A DNA stretch of 64,000 nt from Flavobacterium saccharophilum (GCF_900142735.1 NZ_FRBY01000002.1:806001-870000), one strand, 5' to 3'. Shown: positions 25,639 to 34,683, numbered from the stretch's first letter. Numbers and translations: made by a program. The notes: a model not told the origin generated them from the letters alone.

Positions 25639-26319
25639 ATGAATAAATGTGACCAGTGTATTGTACGCCAACTAACTTCTTTGCAAGCCTTAAATAAAGA
25701 AGAAGTTATAAAATTAGCCAATAGCAAAACAACTTATAAAATAAAGAAGGGCGAGGCTATTTTTGAAGAGGGTGACGTAACCAATGGCGTTTTTTGTGTT
25801 AAAGATGGCGTTGGCAAACTTTCTAAACTAAGCGCAAACGGAAAAGACCAGATTGTGAAACTGGTTAAATCCGGAGAGCTTTTAGGACAGCGCTCTATGA
25901 TCAGTAACGAACCTGCCAATTTAACAGCAAAAGCTGTAGCCGATATGGAAGTTTGCTTTATTCCGAAATCTGAGATTATTGGCTTTTTTAATACCAACAA
26001 TCAATTTTCAATGAAATTGATGCAGACCGTTTGTGAAGATTTGAAAGAATCTGAAAATGATAAGATTGCATTAGTTCAAAAAACAGTAAAACAACGCTTA
26101 GCAGAGACTTTACTTTACTTACATGACTTTTTTGGAGAAAACGAAGATAAAACGCTAAAGGTACAATTAACCAGAGAAGAATTAGCCGGAATGATAGGAA
26201 CTGCAACTGAAAGCTGCATACGTTTATTATCTGACTTTAATAAATTAGGGCTGATTGAATTAACTGGTAAAAAGATTCTACTTAAGGATTTAAAAGCGTT
26301 AAAAAAAATAGCGGATTAG
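25639..26319 (+). CDS. Crp/Fnr family transcriptional regulator, likely oxygen/redox responsive
   Basis: 226 residues from the ATG at 25639. A cyclic-nucleotide-binding-like beta-barrel (about 10-125), dimer helix and a C-terminal winged HTH (LTREELAGMIGTATESCIRLLSDFNKLGLIEL). The N-terminus MNKCDQC has a CxxC pair recalling FNR iron-sulfur ligands; further cysteines occur at C53 and in the core, but the classic four-Cys spacing is not obvious. The recognition helix keeps Glu and Arg as in FNR/CRP, which read TGA half-sites. Next to ccoI, it is the natural regulator of the three TGA-N6-TCA boxes here. Its stop abuts the mazG stop. Confidence 0.9.
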   Translation: MNKCDQCIVRQLTSLQALNKEEVIKLANSKTTYKIKKGEAIFEEGDVTNGVFCVKDGVGKLSKLSANGKDQIVKLVKSGELLGQRSMISNEPANLTAKAVADMEVCFIPKSEIIGFFNTNNQFSMKLMQTVCEDLKESENDKIALVQKTVKQRLAETLLYLHDFFGENEDKTLKVQLTREELAGMIGTATESCIRLLSDFNKLGLIELTGKKILLKDLKALKKIAD

Positions 26320-27090
26320 TTATAGTTTTTTAGCCTCGTTCCAAAAAACATCCATTTCTGCTAAAGTCATATCTGCTAAAGGTTTTCCTAATTCACCCGC
26401 TTTACTTTCTAAGTACTGAAAACGTTTAATGAATTTTTTATTGGTACGTTCTAAAGCATCTTCCGGATTTACATTTAAAAATCGGGCATAATTGATCATG
26501 GAGAACAAAACATCTCCAAATTCGGCTTCAATTTTATCCTGATCACCAGCTTTCACTTCTTCTTGTAACTCTTCCAGCTCTTCCTGTACTTTATCCCAAA
26601 CCTGATGTGGTTCTTCCCAGTCAAAACCAACACCTTTTACTTTATCCTGTATTCTGCTTGCTTTAACCAGTGCAGGCAAACTTCTTGGAACCCCTTCTAA
26701 AACTGATTTTTTACCTTCCTTCAGTTTTAATTTCTCCCAATTTTGCTTTACTTCTTCTTCATCTTTAACCACGGTATCGCTATAAATATGAGGATGACGG
26801 TGAATCAATTTATCACAGATTTCATTACAAACATCAGCAATATCAAAGTCATTGGTTTCAGAACCGATTTTAGCATAAAAAACAATATGTAGTAATAAAT
26901 CACCTAATTCTTTCTTGACTTCATTTAGATCATTGTCTAAAATAGCATCTCCTAATTCGTAAGTTTCTTCAATCGTAAGATGCCTTAAAGTTTGCAAAGT
27001 TTGTTTTTTATCCCAGGGACACTGCTCACGAAGTTCATCCATGATAATTAATAATCTTTCGAAGGCTTTTAGTTGAAGTTCTCTGCTCAT
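26320..27090 (-). CDS. mazG: Nucleoside triphosphate pyrophosphohydrolase
   Basis: 256 residues, two MazG domains. The N domain has CPWDKKQTLQTLRHLTIEETYEL and DLLLHIVFYAKI with the metal-binding EExxE/ExxD helices; the C domain repeats the pattern (LEELQEEV..EAEFGDVLFSMINYAR). It hydrolyses NTPs to NMP and pyrophosphate, clearing non-canonical nucleotides and affecting (p)ppGpp levels. Length and layout match MazG. Convergent with the Crp/Fnr gene with no bases between the stop codons. Confidence 0.95.
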   Translation of the reverse strand: MSRELQLKAFERLLIIMDELREQCPWDKKQTLQTLRHLTIEETYELGDAILDNDLNEVKKELGDLLLHIVFYAKIGSETNDFDIADVCNEICDKLIHRHPHIYSDTVVKDEEEVKQNWEKLKLKEGKKSVLEGVPRSLPALVKASRIQDKVKGVGFDWEEPHQVWDKVQEELEELQEEVKAGDQDKIEAEFGDVLFSMINYARFLNVNPEDALERTNKKFIKRFQYLESKAGELGKPLADMTLAEMDVFWNEAKKL

Positions 27091-27130
27091 TTTTGAAGTT
27101 TTTTTTGGTTGAAACCGAATGATGTAAAAG

Positions 27131-27166
27131 TAAAAAATCCTGTCAAGAAAACATCTTAACAGGATT
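27131..27166 (-). terminator. Terminator of the DUF5606 gene
   Basis: 12-bp stem (AATCCTGTCAAG / CTTAACAGGATT, one mismatch) with an A-run on the plus side serving as U-tract for the minus-strand gene ending at 27191. Confidence 0.8.
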
Positions 27167-27190
27167 AATATATTTGAATGTAAAAAATTA

Positions 27191-27676
27191 CTATTCTTCT
27201 TTTTTAGCTTTTGCTTTTTTAGCAGCCGGAGCTTTTTTTGGTTTTTCTTCTGCTACTGGAGCTTCTTCCGCAGTTTCAGCTGGAGCTGGCGCTAAATCAG
27301 TAACTAAACCTTTAGCCTGAAGTGTATTGTACCAGTTTAATACTTTTTTAATATCTGAAGGATAAACTCTTTCTTCATCGTATTCCGGCAAAATTTCTTT
27401 AAAGTAAGCTATTAATTTTGAATTGTCCTCTTTGTGAGAAATAGCCTGACCTTTATTTTCTTTAACAGCAATATTTTGCATTACTTCTGTTAAAGGTTTT
27501 TCGCCTTCATATGTATAAATTGAAATCTCCGACAATAAACTTACATTACTTTTTAAGTTTACAGTGATTTTTTTTCCGTCTGTTAATGATTCTGCCACAA
27601 AACCTGTACGAGTTTGTACTTTCAATACATATAAACCTGGTTTACCAGAAATGGCTAAAATTTTATCTAAATTCAT
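27191..27676 (-). CDS. DUF5606 domain-containing protein
   Basis: 161 residues. The first about 115 form the DUF5606 domain (MNLDKILAISGKPGLYVL, TGFVAESL, YPSDIKKVLNWYNTL), a conserved Bacteroidota family of unknown function. The C-terminal tail is Ala/Pro/Glu/Lys-rich and low complexity (AKKAKAKKEE end). Cytoplasmic by sequence. It follows def at 67 bp and is likely co-transcribed; this def-DUF5606-mazG order is one I associate with Flavobacteriia. Confidence 0.88.
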   Translation of the reverse strand: MNLDKILAISGKPGLYVLKVQTRTGFVAESLTDGKKITVNLKSNVSLLSEISIYTYEGEKPLTEVMQNIAVKENKGQAISHKEDNSKLIAYFKEILPEYDEERVYPSDIKKVLNWYNTLQAKGLVTDLAPAPAETAEEAPVAEEKPKKAPAAKKAKAKKEE

Positions 27677-27743
27677 GTTTATTAAAATTAGTATTAAGAA
27701 TTTCTTTTTATATTTTATTACGTTCTAATGTTCTTGAGAACAA

Positions 27744-28334
27744 TTATCTTCCTTTTTTAGCTGCAGCAAATTTCATTCGGTACTCCTGAAAAGTTTTACC
27801 TTCAGTAATGTTTTTCAATTTCTTTTGAATCAAACGCTTTTTCAATGAGGATATTTTATCTGTAAACAAAACACCTTCAATATGATCGTACTCGTGTTGA
27901 ATAACTCTTGCGATCAAACCATCAAAAACCTCTGTTTTCATTACAAAATCTTCTTCGCAATATTCAATTGTAACAGTAGGTTTTCTGTAAACATCTTCAC
28001 GAACATCAGGAATACTTAGACATCCTTCGTTAAAACTCCACTCTTCACCTTCTTCTTTAACAATTTTAGCATTGATAAAAGTTTTTTTGAAACCTTTTAA
28101 ATCTTTCTGTTCATCAGACGGTAAATCGTCATCATCACTAAAAGGAGTCGTATCAATAACAAACAAACGAATCGCCATACCTACCTGTGGCGCAGCAAGC
28201 CCAACGCCATAAGCATTGTACATCGTTTCATACATGTTTGCTATTGTTTCTTTTAAGTTTGGATAATCAGGCGTAATCGCCTCACCCACTTTTCTTAAAA
28301 CAGGATCACCATATCCTACAATTGGTAAAATCAT
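27744..28334 (-). CDS. def: Peptide deformylase
   Basis: 196 residues. All three signature motifs are intact: GVGLAAPQVG (43-52), EGCLSIP with metal ligand C105, and QHEYDHIEG with ligands H147/H151 and catalytic E148. It removes the formyl group from nascent protein N-termini. An acidic insertion (about 66-80, DDDDLPSDEQ) is common in Bacteroidota. Upstream is a -7 box at 28397-28404. Confidence 0.96.
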   Translation of the reverse strand: MILPIVGYGDPVLRKVGEAITPDYPNLKETIANMYETMYNAYGVGLAAPQVGMAIRLFVIDTTPFSDDDDLPSDEQKDLKGFKKTFINAKIVKEEGEEWSFNEGCLSIPDVREDVYRKPTVTIEYCEEDFVMKTEVFDGLIARVIQHEYDHIEGVLFTDKISSLKKRLIQKKLKNITEGKTFQEYRMKFAAAKKGR

Positions 28335-28396
28335 TTGTATTAATTTATGTATTATCTACTGAAAAAACCTGAATTTAGTTCTCCTAATTCAGCTGG

Positions 28397-28404
28397 CAAA
28401 AATA
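28397..28404 (-). promoter_or_regulatory. -7 promoter box of def
   Basis: Reads TATTTTTG on the minus strand (TAnnTTTG), 62 nt upstream of the def ATG. Confidence 0.45.
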
Positions 28405-28510
28405 GTAAAAAATAGTCAACGAATAATTCTAAACAATATATTAAATCGTATTTTTTGCCTGTCTGTTAAAATCTCAGCTATAATTATGCCAAATTAATTC
28501 GTACAATTCT

Positions 28511-28518
28511 TACCTTTG
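28511..28518 (+). promoter_or_regulatory. -7 promoter box of the FUSC gene
   Basis: TACCTTTG, exact TAnnTTTG, 17 nt before the ATG at 28536. Confidence 0.55.
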
Positions 28519-28535
28519 TTAGTAAACCTCACTAT

Positions 28536-30758
28536 ATGTTTGATCGCATCTCGAAATTCACGAACAGTACCTCTTTTTTAAACGCCTCAAAAGTAACCAT
28601 TGCTTCTGTAGTTCCTGTGCTGATTTTAAACTTTTTAGGTCATTTTGAAATTGGTTTTACAATTGCACTTGGTGCTTTTTATACCTACCCTAGTGATATT
28701 CCAAGTTCGTTAAGTCATAAAATAAAAGGTTTAATTGTTGCTTCATTAATTGTTTCAGGTGTCAATTTATTAATCAATCTTGCTTATCCTTATCCCTTTA
28801 TATTTTATCCCTTTCTCGGATTCTTACTGTTTTTGTGTTCTATGATTTCTGTATATGGGCAACGCGCCACATTGGTATCGTTTTCTGCTTTGTTATCCAT
28901 TTCTTTATCATTTGGTCATTTACATACAGGTTGGGAAGCTTTTGAATATTCTGGCTTTATTTTTATTGGCGGAATTTTATACTTGATTGTATCGCTTGTA
29001 TTTCATTTTATACAACCTTATAAATATGTTGAGTTACAAATAGCTGAAGGCATAAAGCTAACTGCAAAATACCTGAAATTGAGAGGTGATTTATGGAATC
29101 CTGAAGCCAATCGCCAAACCATTATCGAAAAGCAATTAGCAGTTCAGGTTGAATTGAATTTGATTCATGAAGATTTAAGAAAAATGCTGATTGGCAACCA
29201 AAATACATCAGCGGCTACAGCCCAAAACCGAAAAATGTTATTGGTTTTTATTACTTTGGTTGAGATTCAGGAACTCGCTCTATACACATCTTTTGATCAT
29301 AGCAAACTTCATGAGAAATTTGACAAACATCCTGAAGTACTCCGAACCTATCAAAACGTGGCTTACAAACTGGCTTCAACTTTAAAGAAACTTTCTAAAA
29401 ACGTACATCATATTGCCGTTTATGTAGATAAGAATGATTTGAAAAATGAGTTGGATGCGCTGGAATTTGCCATTTTTGACTATGAAAAAAAGTTAGGAAA
29501 AGACGAAGCTTCAGAAGGCGTTTTGATGTTGACCAATATGCTGAAATATGCTAAAAATCAGGTTGGAAAAATCAAAATTATACAGCGTGCTTTTTCATTG
29601 GCAATGCAATCCTTCAAATTGAAAGACAAAGATAAAGAGCTTGAAAAATTCCTTACTCCACAATATTATCCGTTACGTACTTTGATTGAAAATTTAAGTT
29701 TTTCTTCTTCTATTTTCAGACATTCTCTGCGTTTGACCATTACCATTTTAATTGGTTTTCTTATTGGAAAAATTCTTCCGTTTCAAAACGTTTATTGGAT
29801 TTTACTAACCATAGTCGTAATCATGCGCCCTGGATATGGACTTACAAAAGAACGTTCTTATAATAGGATTTTCGGAACTATTTTAGGAGGATTATTCGCT
29901 TTCGGAATTGTATCTGTTGTTCAAAACCATGTTGCATTGAGTATTTTCTCGATTGTTTGTATGTTGCTTGGAATCTCGTTTACACAAATCAATTACAAAA
30001 TCAGCGCGACTTTTGTAACTATGTATGTGGTTTTTATTTACGGAATTTTGACACCAGATGTTGTAGAGGTTATTCAGTTTAGAATTTTAGATTCGCTTGC
30101 AGGAGCTATTTTAGCATTTTTAGCCAATCAATTTTTATGGCCGGCCTGGGAATTTATCAATACACCAATACATATTGAAAATGCTGTTCGTGCCAACAGA
30201 AATTATCTAAAAGAAATCGCAGATTACTATAATAAAAAAGGAGAAATTCCGACTTCGTATAGGCTTGCACGAAAAAATGCTTTTGTTGAAATTGGCAATT
30301 TGATGACTTCTTTTCAGCGAATGATGCAGGAGCCTAAATCGAAACAAAAAACGTTGCCATTAGTCAATAAATTGGTCGTATTAAATCATTCGATACTTTC
30401 TGCTTTGGCTTCATTATCAACCTATATTCAATCGCATCAAACAACATCAGCATCAGATTCATTCAACTATATTATAAAAACTATTTTATCAAATTTAGAT
30501 CAGTCCATATCAATTTTAAAGAATGAGACTGTAATAAAAGATACTTTTTTTGACAAAGAAGATGTTACACTGCAATTTGAAGAGTTAAAACGCAAAAACT
30601 TTACCCGTCTGGCCACAGATGAAGATCTGGACAAAGAAACACGTCAGGCTAAAATGCAAGAAGCCCAAATGGTTATTGAACAATTGATCTGGATGAGTAA
30701 TCTAGCCGAAAAGATTCTAAAAATTACAAAAGACCTAAAAGCAACAAATCCAGATTAA
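28536..30758 (+). CDS. FUSC family inner-membrane protein (YccS/YhfK-like)
   Basis: 740 residues. Two hydrophobic blocks of about six helices each (residues about 15-155 and 395-535) flank a soluble helical region, and a second soluble region forms the C-terminus; this repeat layout is typical of FUSC/YccS proteins. The motif YWILLTIVVIMRPGYGLTKERSYNRIFGTILGG in the second block (about 425) matches the FUSC core. Related proteins act in aromatic acid or polyamine efflux; substrate here is unknown. Transcribed alone; its last codons form part of the terminator stem. Confidence 0.88.
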   Translation: MFDRISKFTNSTSFLNASKVTIASVVPVLILNFLGHFEIGFTIALGAFYTYPSDIPSSLSHKIKGLIVASLIVSGVNLLINLAYPYPFIFYPFLGFLLFLCSMISVYGQRATLVSFSALLSISLSFGHLHTGWEAFEYSGFIFIGGILYLIVSLVFHFIQPYKYVELQIAEGIKLTAKYLKLRGDLWNPEANRQTIIEKQLAVQVELNLIHEDLRKMLIGNQNTSAATAQNRKMLLVFITLVEIQELALYTSFDHSKLHEKFDKHPEVLRTYQNVAYKLASTLKKLSKNVHHIAVYVDKNDLKNELDALEFAIFDYEKKLGKDEASEGVLMLTNMLKYAKNQVGKIKIIQRAFSLAMQSFKLKDKDKELEKFLTPQYYPLRTLIENLSFSSSIFRHSLRLTITILIGFLIGKILPFQNVYWILLTIVVIMRPGYGLTKERSYNRIFGTILGGLFAFGIVSVVQNHVALSIFSIVCMLLGISFTQINYKISATFVTMYVVFIYGILTPDVVEVIQFRILDSLAGAILAFLANQFLWPAWEFINTPIHIENAVRANRNYLKEIADYYNKKGEIPTSYRLARKNAFVEIGNLMTSFQRMMQEPKSKQKTLPLVNKLVVLNHSILSALASLSTYIQSHQTTSASDSFNYIIKTILSNLDQSISILKNETVIKDTFFDKEDVTLQFEELKRKNFTRLATDEDLDKETRQAKMQEAQMVIEQLIWMSNLAEKILKITKDLKATNPD

Positions 30759-30780
30759 TTCATCTGGATTTGTTGCTTTT
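30737..30780 (+). terminator. Terminator overlapping the FUSC stop codon
   Basis: Perfect 19-bp stem: arms 30737-30755 and 30762-30780 with the loop TAATTC, whose TAA is the stop codon. A short T-rich tail follows. The last six sense codons (KATNPD) lie in the left arm. Confidence 0.88.
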
Positions 30781-30797
30781 TATATTAAAACCTGAGC

Positions 30798-32297
30798 TTA
30801 GTTATTTTTTAATTTCAAAACTTCAGAAGTATGTTTTCTAAGTTCTGCCAAAAGCTCTGGTTTATCGTTTAAAGTCTGGCCGTAAGAAGGAATCATATTT
30901 TTCATTTTCGCTTCCCATTCTGGTGTTTTAATCTGACTTGTGAAACATCTGCTTATTAAGTCAACCATAATTGAAACAGCAGTTGATGCTCCTGGAGAAG
31001 CTCCTAGTAAAACCGCTAAAGTTCCGTCATGTGTATTAATTACTTCTGTTCCAAATTCTAAGACTCCACCTTCTTTTTCATCTTTTTTAATCACCTGAAC
31101 ACGTTGTCCTGCTTTTTCTAATTTCCAGTCTTTAGAACGCGCTGATGGCAAATATTCGCGTAAAGCGGCCATTCTGTCTTTTGGTTTTTGACGAACTTGC
31201 TCTATTAAATATTTTGTTAATGGAATATTGTGAAATCCCGCTGATAACATCGGAATTAAATTATTAGCTTTTATCGATAATGGTAAATCTAAATAAGAAC
31301 CATTTTTTAAGAAACGAGTTGAAAACCCTGCGAATGGTCCAAAAAGCAATGCTTTCTCGCCATCAATTACACGAGTATCAATATGCGGCACAGACATTGG
31401 AGGCGCACCAACACTAGCCTTTCCATAAACTTTTGCCTGATGCTTCGCAATAACTTCCGGATTTGTACATTTTAACCATTGTCCGCTAACCGGGAAACCG
31501 CCGTAACCATTCCCTTCAGGTACATTTGCTTTTTCCAATAAAGGCAATGAACCTCCACCAGCACCAATAAATACAAATTTTGTATATGCTTTTCTCACTT
31601 TACCGGTATCTAAATCTGTGATTTTGATACGCCATGATTTGTCTTCGCGTTGTCTTAACTTTTTAACTTCATGGTTAAAGTATAAAGAGACACCATCCAA
31701 CTTTTCTAAATAATTGAACATACTTCTGGTTAGGGCCCCGAAATTTACATCGGTACCAATTTCCATATGAGTTGCTGCCAATTTATCACCCTCTTCTCTG
31801 CCTTCCATTACAAGCGGCATCCATTTTTTTAATTGCTCAAAATCGGTACTAAATTCCATTTGAGAAAAAATTGGATTGCTTTGCAAAGCTTCAAAACGTT
31901 TTTTAAGATATTTTACGTTTTTATCACCCCACACAAAACTCATATGAGGAACACTTTTAATAAAATTATCTGGAGACGGTACTTTGTTTTGCTGTACTAG
32001 GTACGACCAAAACTGACGAGAAACCTCGAATGATTCTGCAATACTTATCGCTTTTTTAGGGTCAATACTTCCGTCTGCCTTCTCGGGAGTGTAATTTAAT
32101 TCACAAAAAGCAGAGTGTCCCGTGCCGGCGTTATTCCAGGCATCTGAGCTTTCAGCTGCAGCGACATCCAGTCTTTCGTAAATTTCAATTTTAATATCAG
32201 GTTGTAATTCTTTCAAAATTACTCCAAGAGTGGCACTCATAATTCCAGCTCCAATGAGTACTACTTCACTATTTGAACGTATTGTTTCGTCAGGCAT
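30798..32297 (-). CDS. mqo: Malate:quinone oxidoreductase
   Basis: 499 residues, normal length. FAD-dependent: N-terminal dinucleotide fold VVLIGAGIMSATLG, the family block WNNAGTGHSAFCELNYTP, and C-terminal LLGASPGASTAVSIM. It oxidises malate to oxaloacetate and passes electrons to menaquinone, peripheral on the inner membrane, replacing NAD-dependent malate dehydrogenase activity in the TCA cycle. Monocistronic, with a -7 box 21 nt upstream. Confidence 0.96.
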   Translation of the reverse strand: MPDETIRSNSEVVLIGAGIMSATLGVILKELQPDIKIEIYERLDVAAAESSDAWNNAGTGHSAFCELNYTPEKADGSIDPKKAISIAESFEVSRQFWSYLVQQNKVPSPDNFIKSVPHMSFVWGDKNVKYLKKRFEALQSNPIFSQMEFSTDFEQLKKWMPLVMEGREEGDKLAATHMEIGTDVNFGALTRSMFNYLEKLDGVSLYFNHEVKKLRQREDKSWRIKITDLDTGKVRKAYTKFVFIGAGGGSLPLLEKANVPEGNGYGGFPVSGQWLKCTNPEVIAKHQAKVYGKASVGAPPMSVPHIDTRVIDGEKALLFGPFAGFSTRFLKNGSYLDLPLSIKANNLIPMLSAGFHNIPLTKYLIEQVRQKPKDRMAALREYLPSARSKDWKLEKAGQRVQVIKKDEKEGGVLEFGTEVINTHDGTLAVLLGASPGASTAVSIMVDLISRCFTSQIKTPEWEAKMKNMIPSYGQTLNDKPELLAELRKHTSEVLKLKNN

Positions 32298-32318
32298 AAC
32301 AGTATTTTATTTAAAATG

Positions 32319-32326
32319 CAAAGGTA
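32319..32326 (-). promoter_or_regulatory. -7 promoter box of mqo
   Basis: Reads TACCTTTG on the minus strand, 21 nt upstream of the mqo ATG at 32297. Confidence 0.55.
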
Positions 32327-32420
32327 CTTTTTATAATTGCAAAAAAAAACTAATTTTCTATGATAAAAGTTATGTTTTTCTAAAAATTAAAAGGCTATAC
32401 CGTTGTAGGTTAAAAAAAAA

Positions 32421-32837
32421 TTAAAACCGTTTTGCAGAAAGATAATCCTGAAGCATAATTGTGGCTGAAATTTCATCAATCAAACCTTTATTTTGGCGTT
32501 GTTTTTTACTCAAACCACTATCAATCATAGTTTGAAATGCCATTTTTGAAGTAAAACGTTCATCTACGCGAACGACTTTCATATCTGGAAAAATATTGGA
32601 AAAATGAGTTACAAAACCTTTAACAATTGAAGCGCTTTCTGATGGTTGTCCGTTCATTTGCTTAGGCTCGCCAATTAAGACAGCTTCTACTTTTTCTTTT
32701 GCAAAATAATCTTTCAAGAAATCAATTACAGTGTTTGTAGGGATCGTAGTTAAACCTGAAGCAATAATTTGCATTTCATCGGTGACCGCAATTCCGGTAC
32801 GCTTTTGTCCGTAGTCTATAGAAAGAATTCTTGGCAT
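32421..32837 (-). CDS. ruvX: Putative pre-16S rRNA nuclease / Holliday junction resolvase-like protein
   Basis: 138 residues from MPRILSIDYG, the conserved YqgF start; the frame is open 25 codons upstream but that extension runs into the neighbour's terminator and the -7 box. RNase H-like fold: Asp in SIDYGQKRTGIAV, GEPKQMNGQPS loop and the C-terminal VDERFTSKMAF and DEISATIMLQDYL carry the acidic active site. The family trims pre-16S rRNA ends. Single gene. Confidence 0.93.
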   Translation of the reverse strand: MPRILSIDYGQKRTGIAVTDEMQIIASGLTTIPTNTVIDFLKDYFAKEKVEAVLIGEPKQMNGQPSESASIVKGFVTHFSNIFPDMKVVRVDERFTSKMAFQTMIDSGLSKKQRQNKGLIDEISATIMLQDYLSAKRF

Positions 32838-32851
32838 TATGTAATTTTTGA

Positions 32852-32859
32852 CAAAGATA
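32852..32859 (-). promoter_or_regulatory. -7 promoter box of ruvX
   Basis: Reads TATCTTTG on the minus strand, 14 nt upstream of the ATG at 32837. It supports that start over any upstream codon. Confidence 0.6.
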
Positions 32860-32889
32860 ACTATTTTAATTTTCCAATTTTCAGTAATA

Positions 32890-32923
32890 AAAAATCCGTT
32901 TCGAAAATTCAAAACGGATTTTT
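32890..32923 (-). terminator. Terminator of the PAS protein gene
   Basis: 12-bp arms AAAAATCCGTTT / AAACGGATTTTT with a 10-nt loop, between the PAS gene end (32958) and ruvX. Confidence 0.85.
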
Positions 32924-32957
32924 ATTCCAAATATTTAAAACCTAAAAAAATCAATAA

Positions 32958-33584
32958 TTATCTATTAAATAAACGTCTTAAAAAACCTCTTTCCGCCTCA
33001 TCTTCCTCTTGCTCTTCATAATGAGCAAACTTAGATTGGGCTTTTTCATGCTCATAAATTAACTCCTTAATATATTCAACATAAGATCTCTTTTTTTCTT
33101 CTAAAAATCCGATCAAATATTTCTCACTAAACTCAACTCCACTTGCGGCTTCAATTTGTAAAAGTTTCTTATATAAAGGTTCTATATGCAATGAAATCAC
33201 TTCCTGAGGAACAGCTTGTCTTCTTCCAAAATAATTAACAATCACACCATTTTCATCTTTTGCGATTTCAAAATCAGTTATAACCCAATAATACCTACCT
33301 GATTTGGCTAAATTCTTCACAATAGCATGAAAGTTTTTACCCTGTTTCAAATTTTCCCAAAGCACTTTAAAAATGACTTTCGGCATATCCGGATGACGAA
33401 TAATATTATGCGGCTGCCCCATTAATTCGTAATCTTCATAGCCGGAAACATCAACAAATACTTCATTGGCATATTCAATAATACCAAAAGCATTTGTTTT
33501 ACTCATAATTACTTGCGTTTTGTCCCAAGTAACCTCTTTGTCAATTACTGTAATTCGATTCTGAAGCTGATTTTCCTGATTCAT
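32958..33584 (-). CDS. PAS domain protein (Aer-like sensor without an output domain)
   Basis: 208 residues, soluble. Residues about 22-128 form a PAS domain of the Aer type, with IEYANEVFVDVSGYEDYELMG, the Aer-family segment NIIRHPDMP, and GRYYWVITDF. PAS domains of this kind may bind FAD and sense redox. The remainder (about 130-208) is helical and ends in an acidic/basic tail (EDEAERGFLRRLFNR). It lacks the HAMP and MCP signalling modules of Aer, so the output must go through another protein. Single gene with its own terminator. Confidence 0.8.
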   Translation of the reverse strand: MNQENQLQNRITVIDKEVTWDKTQVIMSKTNAFGIIEYANEVFVDVSGYEDYELMGQPHNIIRHPDMPKVIFKVLWENLKQGKNFHAIVKNLAKSGRYYWVITDFEIAKDENGVIVNYFGRRQAVPQEVISLHIEPLYKKLLQIEAASGVEFSEKYLIGFLEEKKRSYVEYIKELIYEHEKAQSKFAHYEEQEEDEAERGFLRRLFNR

Positions 33585-33843
33585 GTTTTACTGCTTATAT
33601 AGTTTAGTTTGGAATGGTATTTATAATTCCGTTTTGCTTTTGGAATTATACCGCGAAAGTAAAGCGAAGAAAAAACTCAAAATCTGACTTTTGTCATATT
33701 CTGATAGTAAAAAAACCTTTAGGGGTAGTCTGAGTATTTTGCATTTGATAAGAATGCTATTTTTATTTATCAAATTAAAAACAAAAAGTTACATATATAA
33801 CATTTTCAAAAGGTTTTACTTTTCTGCTTTTCCACAAATACGC

Positions 33844-33851
33844 TATCTTTG
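33844..33851 (+). promoter_or_regulatory. -7 promoter box of dapD
   Basis: TATCTTTG, exact TAnnTTTG, 16 nt before the ATG at 33868. It fixes the start there rather than at upstream in-frame codons. Confidence 0.6.
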
Positions 33852-33867
33852 CCAAAAATTAAAACTT

Positions 33868-34683
33868 ATGAATTCTTTACAGACTATAATTGAACAAGCT
33901 TGGGAAAACAGAGCTTTATTACAAGAAACTACTACAACTGATGCTATTAGAGAAGTTATCGAATTGGTTGATGCAGGAAAATTACGTTGTGCTGAACCAG
34001 TTGGTGATAAATGGCAAGTAAACGAATGGGTTAAGAAAGCAGTTGTAATGTATTTCCCAATTCAAAAAATGGAAACATGGGAGTCAGGTATCTTCGAATA
34101 TCACGACAAAATGTTGCTAAAAAGAGGTTATGCTGAAAAAGGAATTCGTGTAGTACCAAACGCTGTTGCACGTTACGGAGCTTATATTTCAAGCGGTGTT
34201 ATTTTGATGCCAAGTTATGTAAATATCGGTGCTTATGTAGATGAAGGAACTATGGTAGACACGTGGGCAACTGTTGGAAGCTGTGCTCAAATTGGTAAAA
34301 ACGTTCACTTAAGTGGTGGAGTTGGAATTGGTGGTGTTTTAGAGCCATTGCAAGCTGCTCCGGTTATCATTGAAGATGGTGCTTTTATCGGTTCTCGTTG
34401 TATTGTTGTAGAAGGTGTTCATGTTGGTAAAGAGGCTGTTCTTGGAGCTAACGTTTGTTTGACTGCTTCAACAAAAATAATCGATGTTACTGGTGATGAA
34501 CCTGTTGAAATGAAAGGTTTTGTTCCTGCTCGTTCAGTTGTAATTCCGGGAAGTTATACAAAAAAATTCGCCGCTGGTGAATTTCAGGTTCCATGTGCCT
34601 TGATTATTGGTACTCGTAAACCATCTACAGATTTGAAAACATCATTAAACAATGCGCTTCGTGAATACGATGTTGCTGTATAG
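33868..34683 (+). CDS. dapD: 2,3,4,5-tetrahydropyridine-2,6-dicarboxylate N-succinyltransferase
   Basis: 271 residues from MNSLQTIIEQAWENR, the family start; the frame is open 59 codons upstream, but that stretch has no DapD character and contains the promoter. N-terminal helical domain, then left-handed beta-helix repeats with DEGTMVDTWATVGSCAQIG and GGVGIGGVLEPLQAAPVIIEDG, and the C-terminal VPARSVVIPGSYTKKF. It is the succinylase step of the lysine/meso-diaminopimelate pathway in the cytoplasm. Followed by a strong terminator. Confidence 0.96.
   Translation: MNSLQTIIEQAWENRALLQETTTTDAIREVIELVDAGKLRCAEPVGDKWQVNEWVKKAVVMYFPIQKMETWESGIFEYHDKMLLKRGYAEKGIRVVPNAVARYGAYISSGVILMPSYVNIGAYVDEGTMVDTWATVGSCAQIGKNVHLSGGVGIGGVLEPLQAAPVIIEDGAFIGSRCIVVEGVHVGKEAVLGANVCLTASTKIIDVTGDEPVEMKGFVPARSVVIPGSYTKKFAAGEFQVPCALIIGTRKPSTDLKTSLNNALREYDVAV

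Noticed and set aside
32838..32912. 25-codon extension of ruvX
   Set aside because: It would run through the -7 box and the PAS-gene terminator; YqgF proteins start at MPRIL-like sequences.
33691..33867. 59-codon extension of dapD
   Set aside because: No DapD similarity, and the -7 box at 33844 lies inside it.
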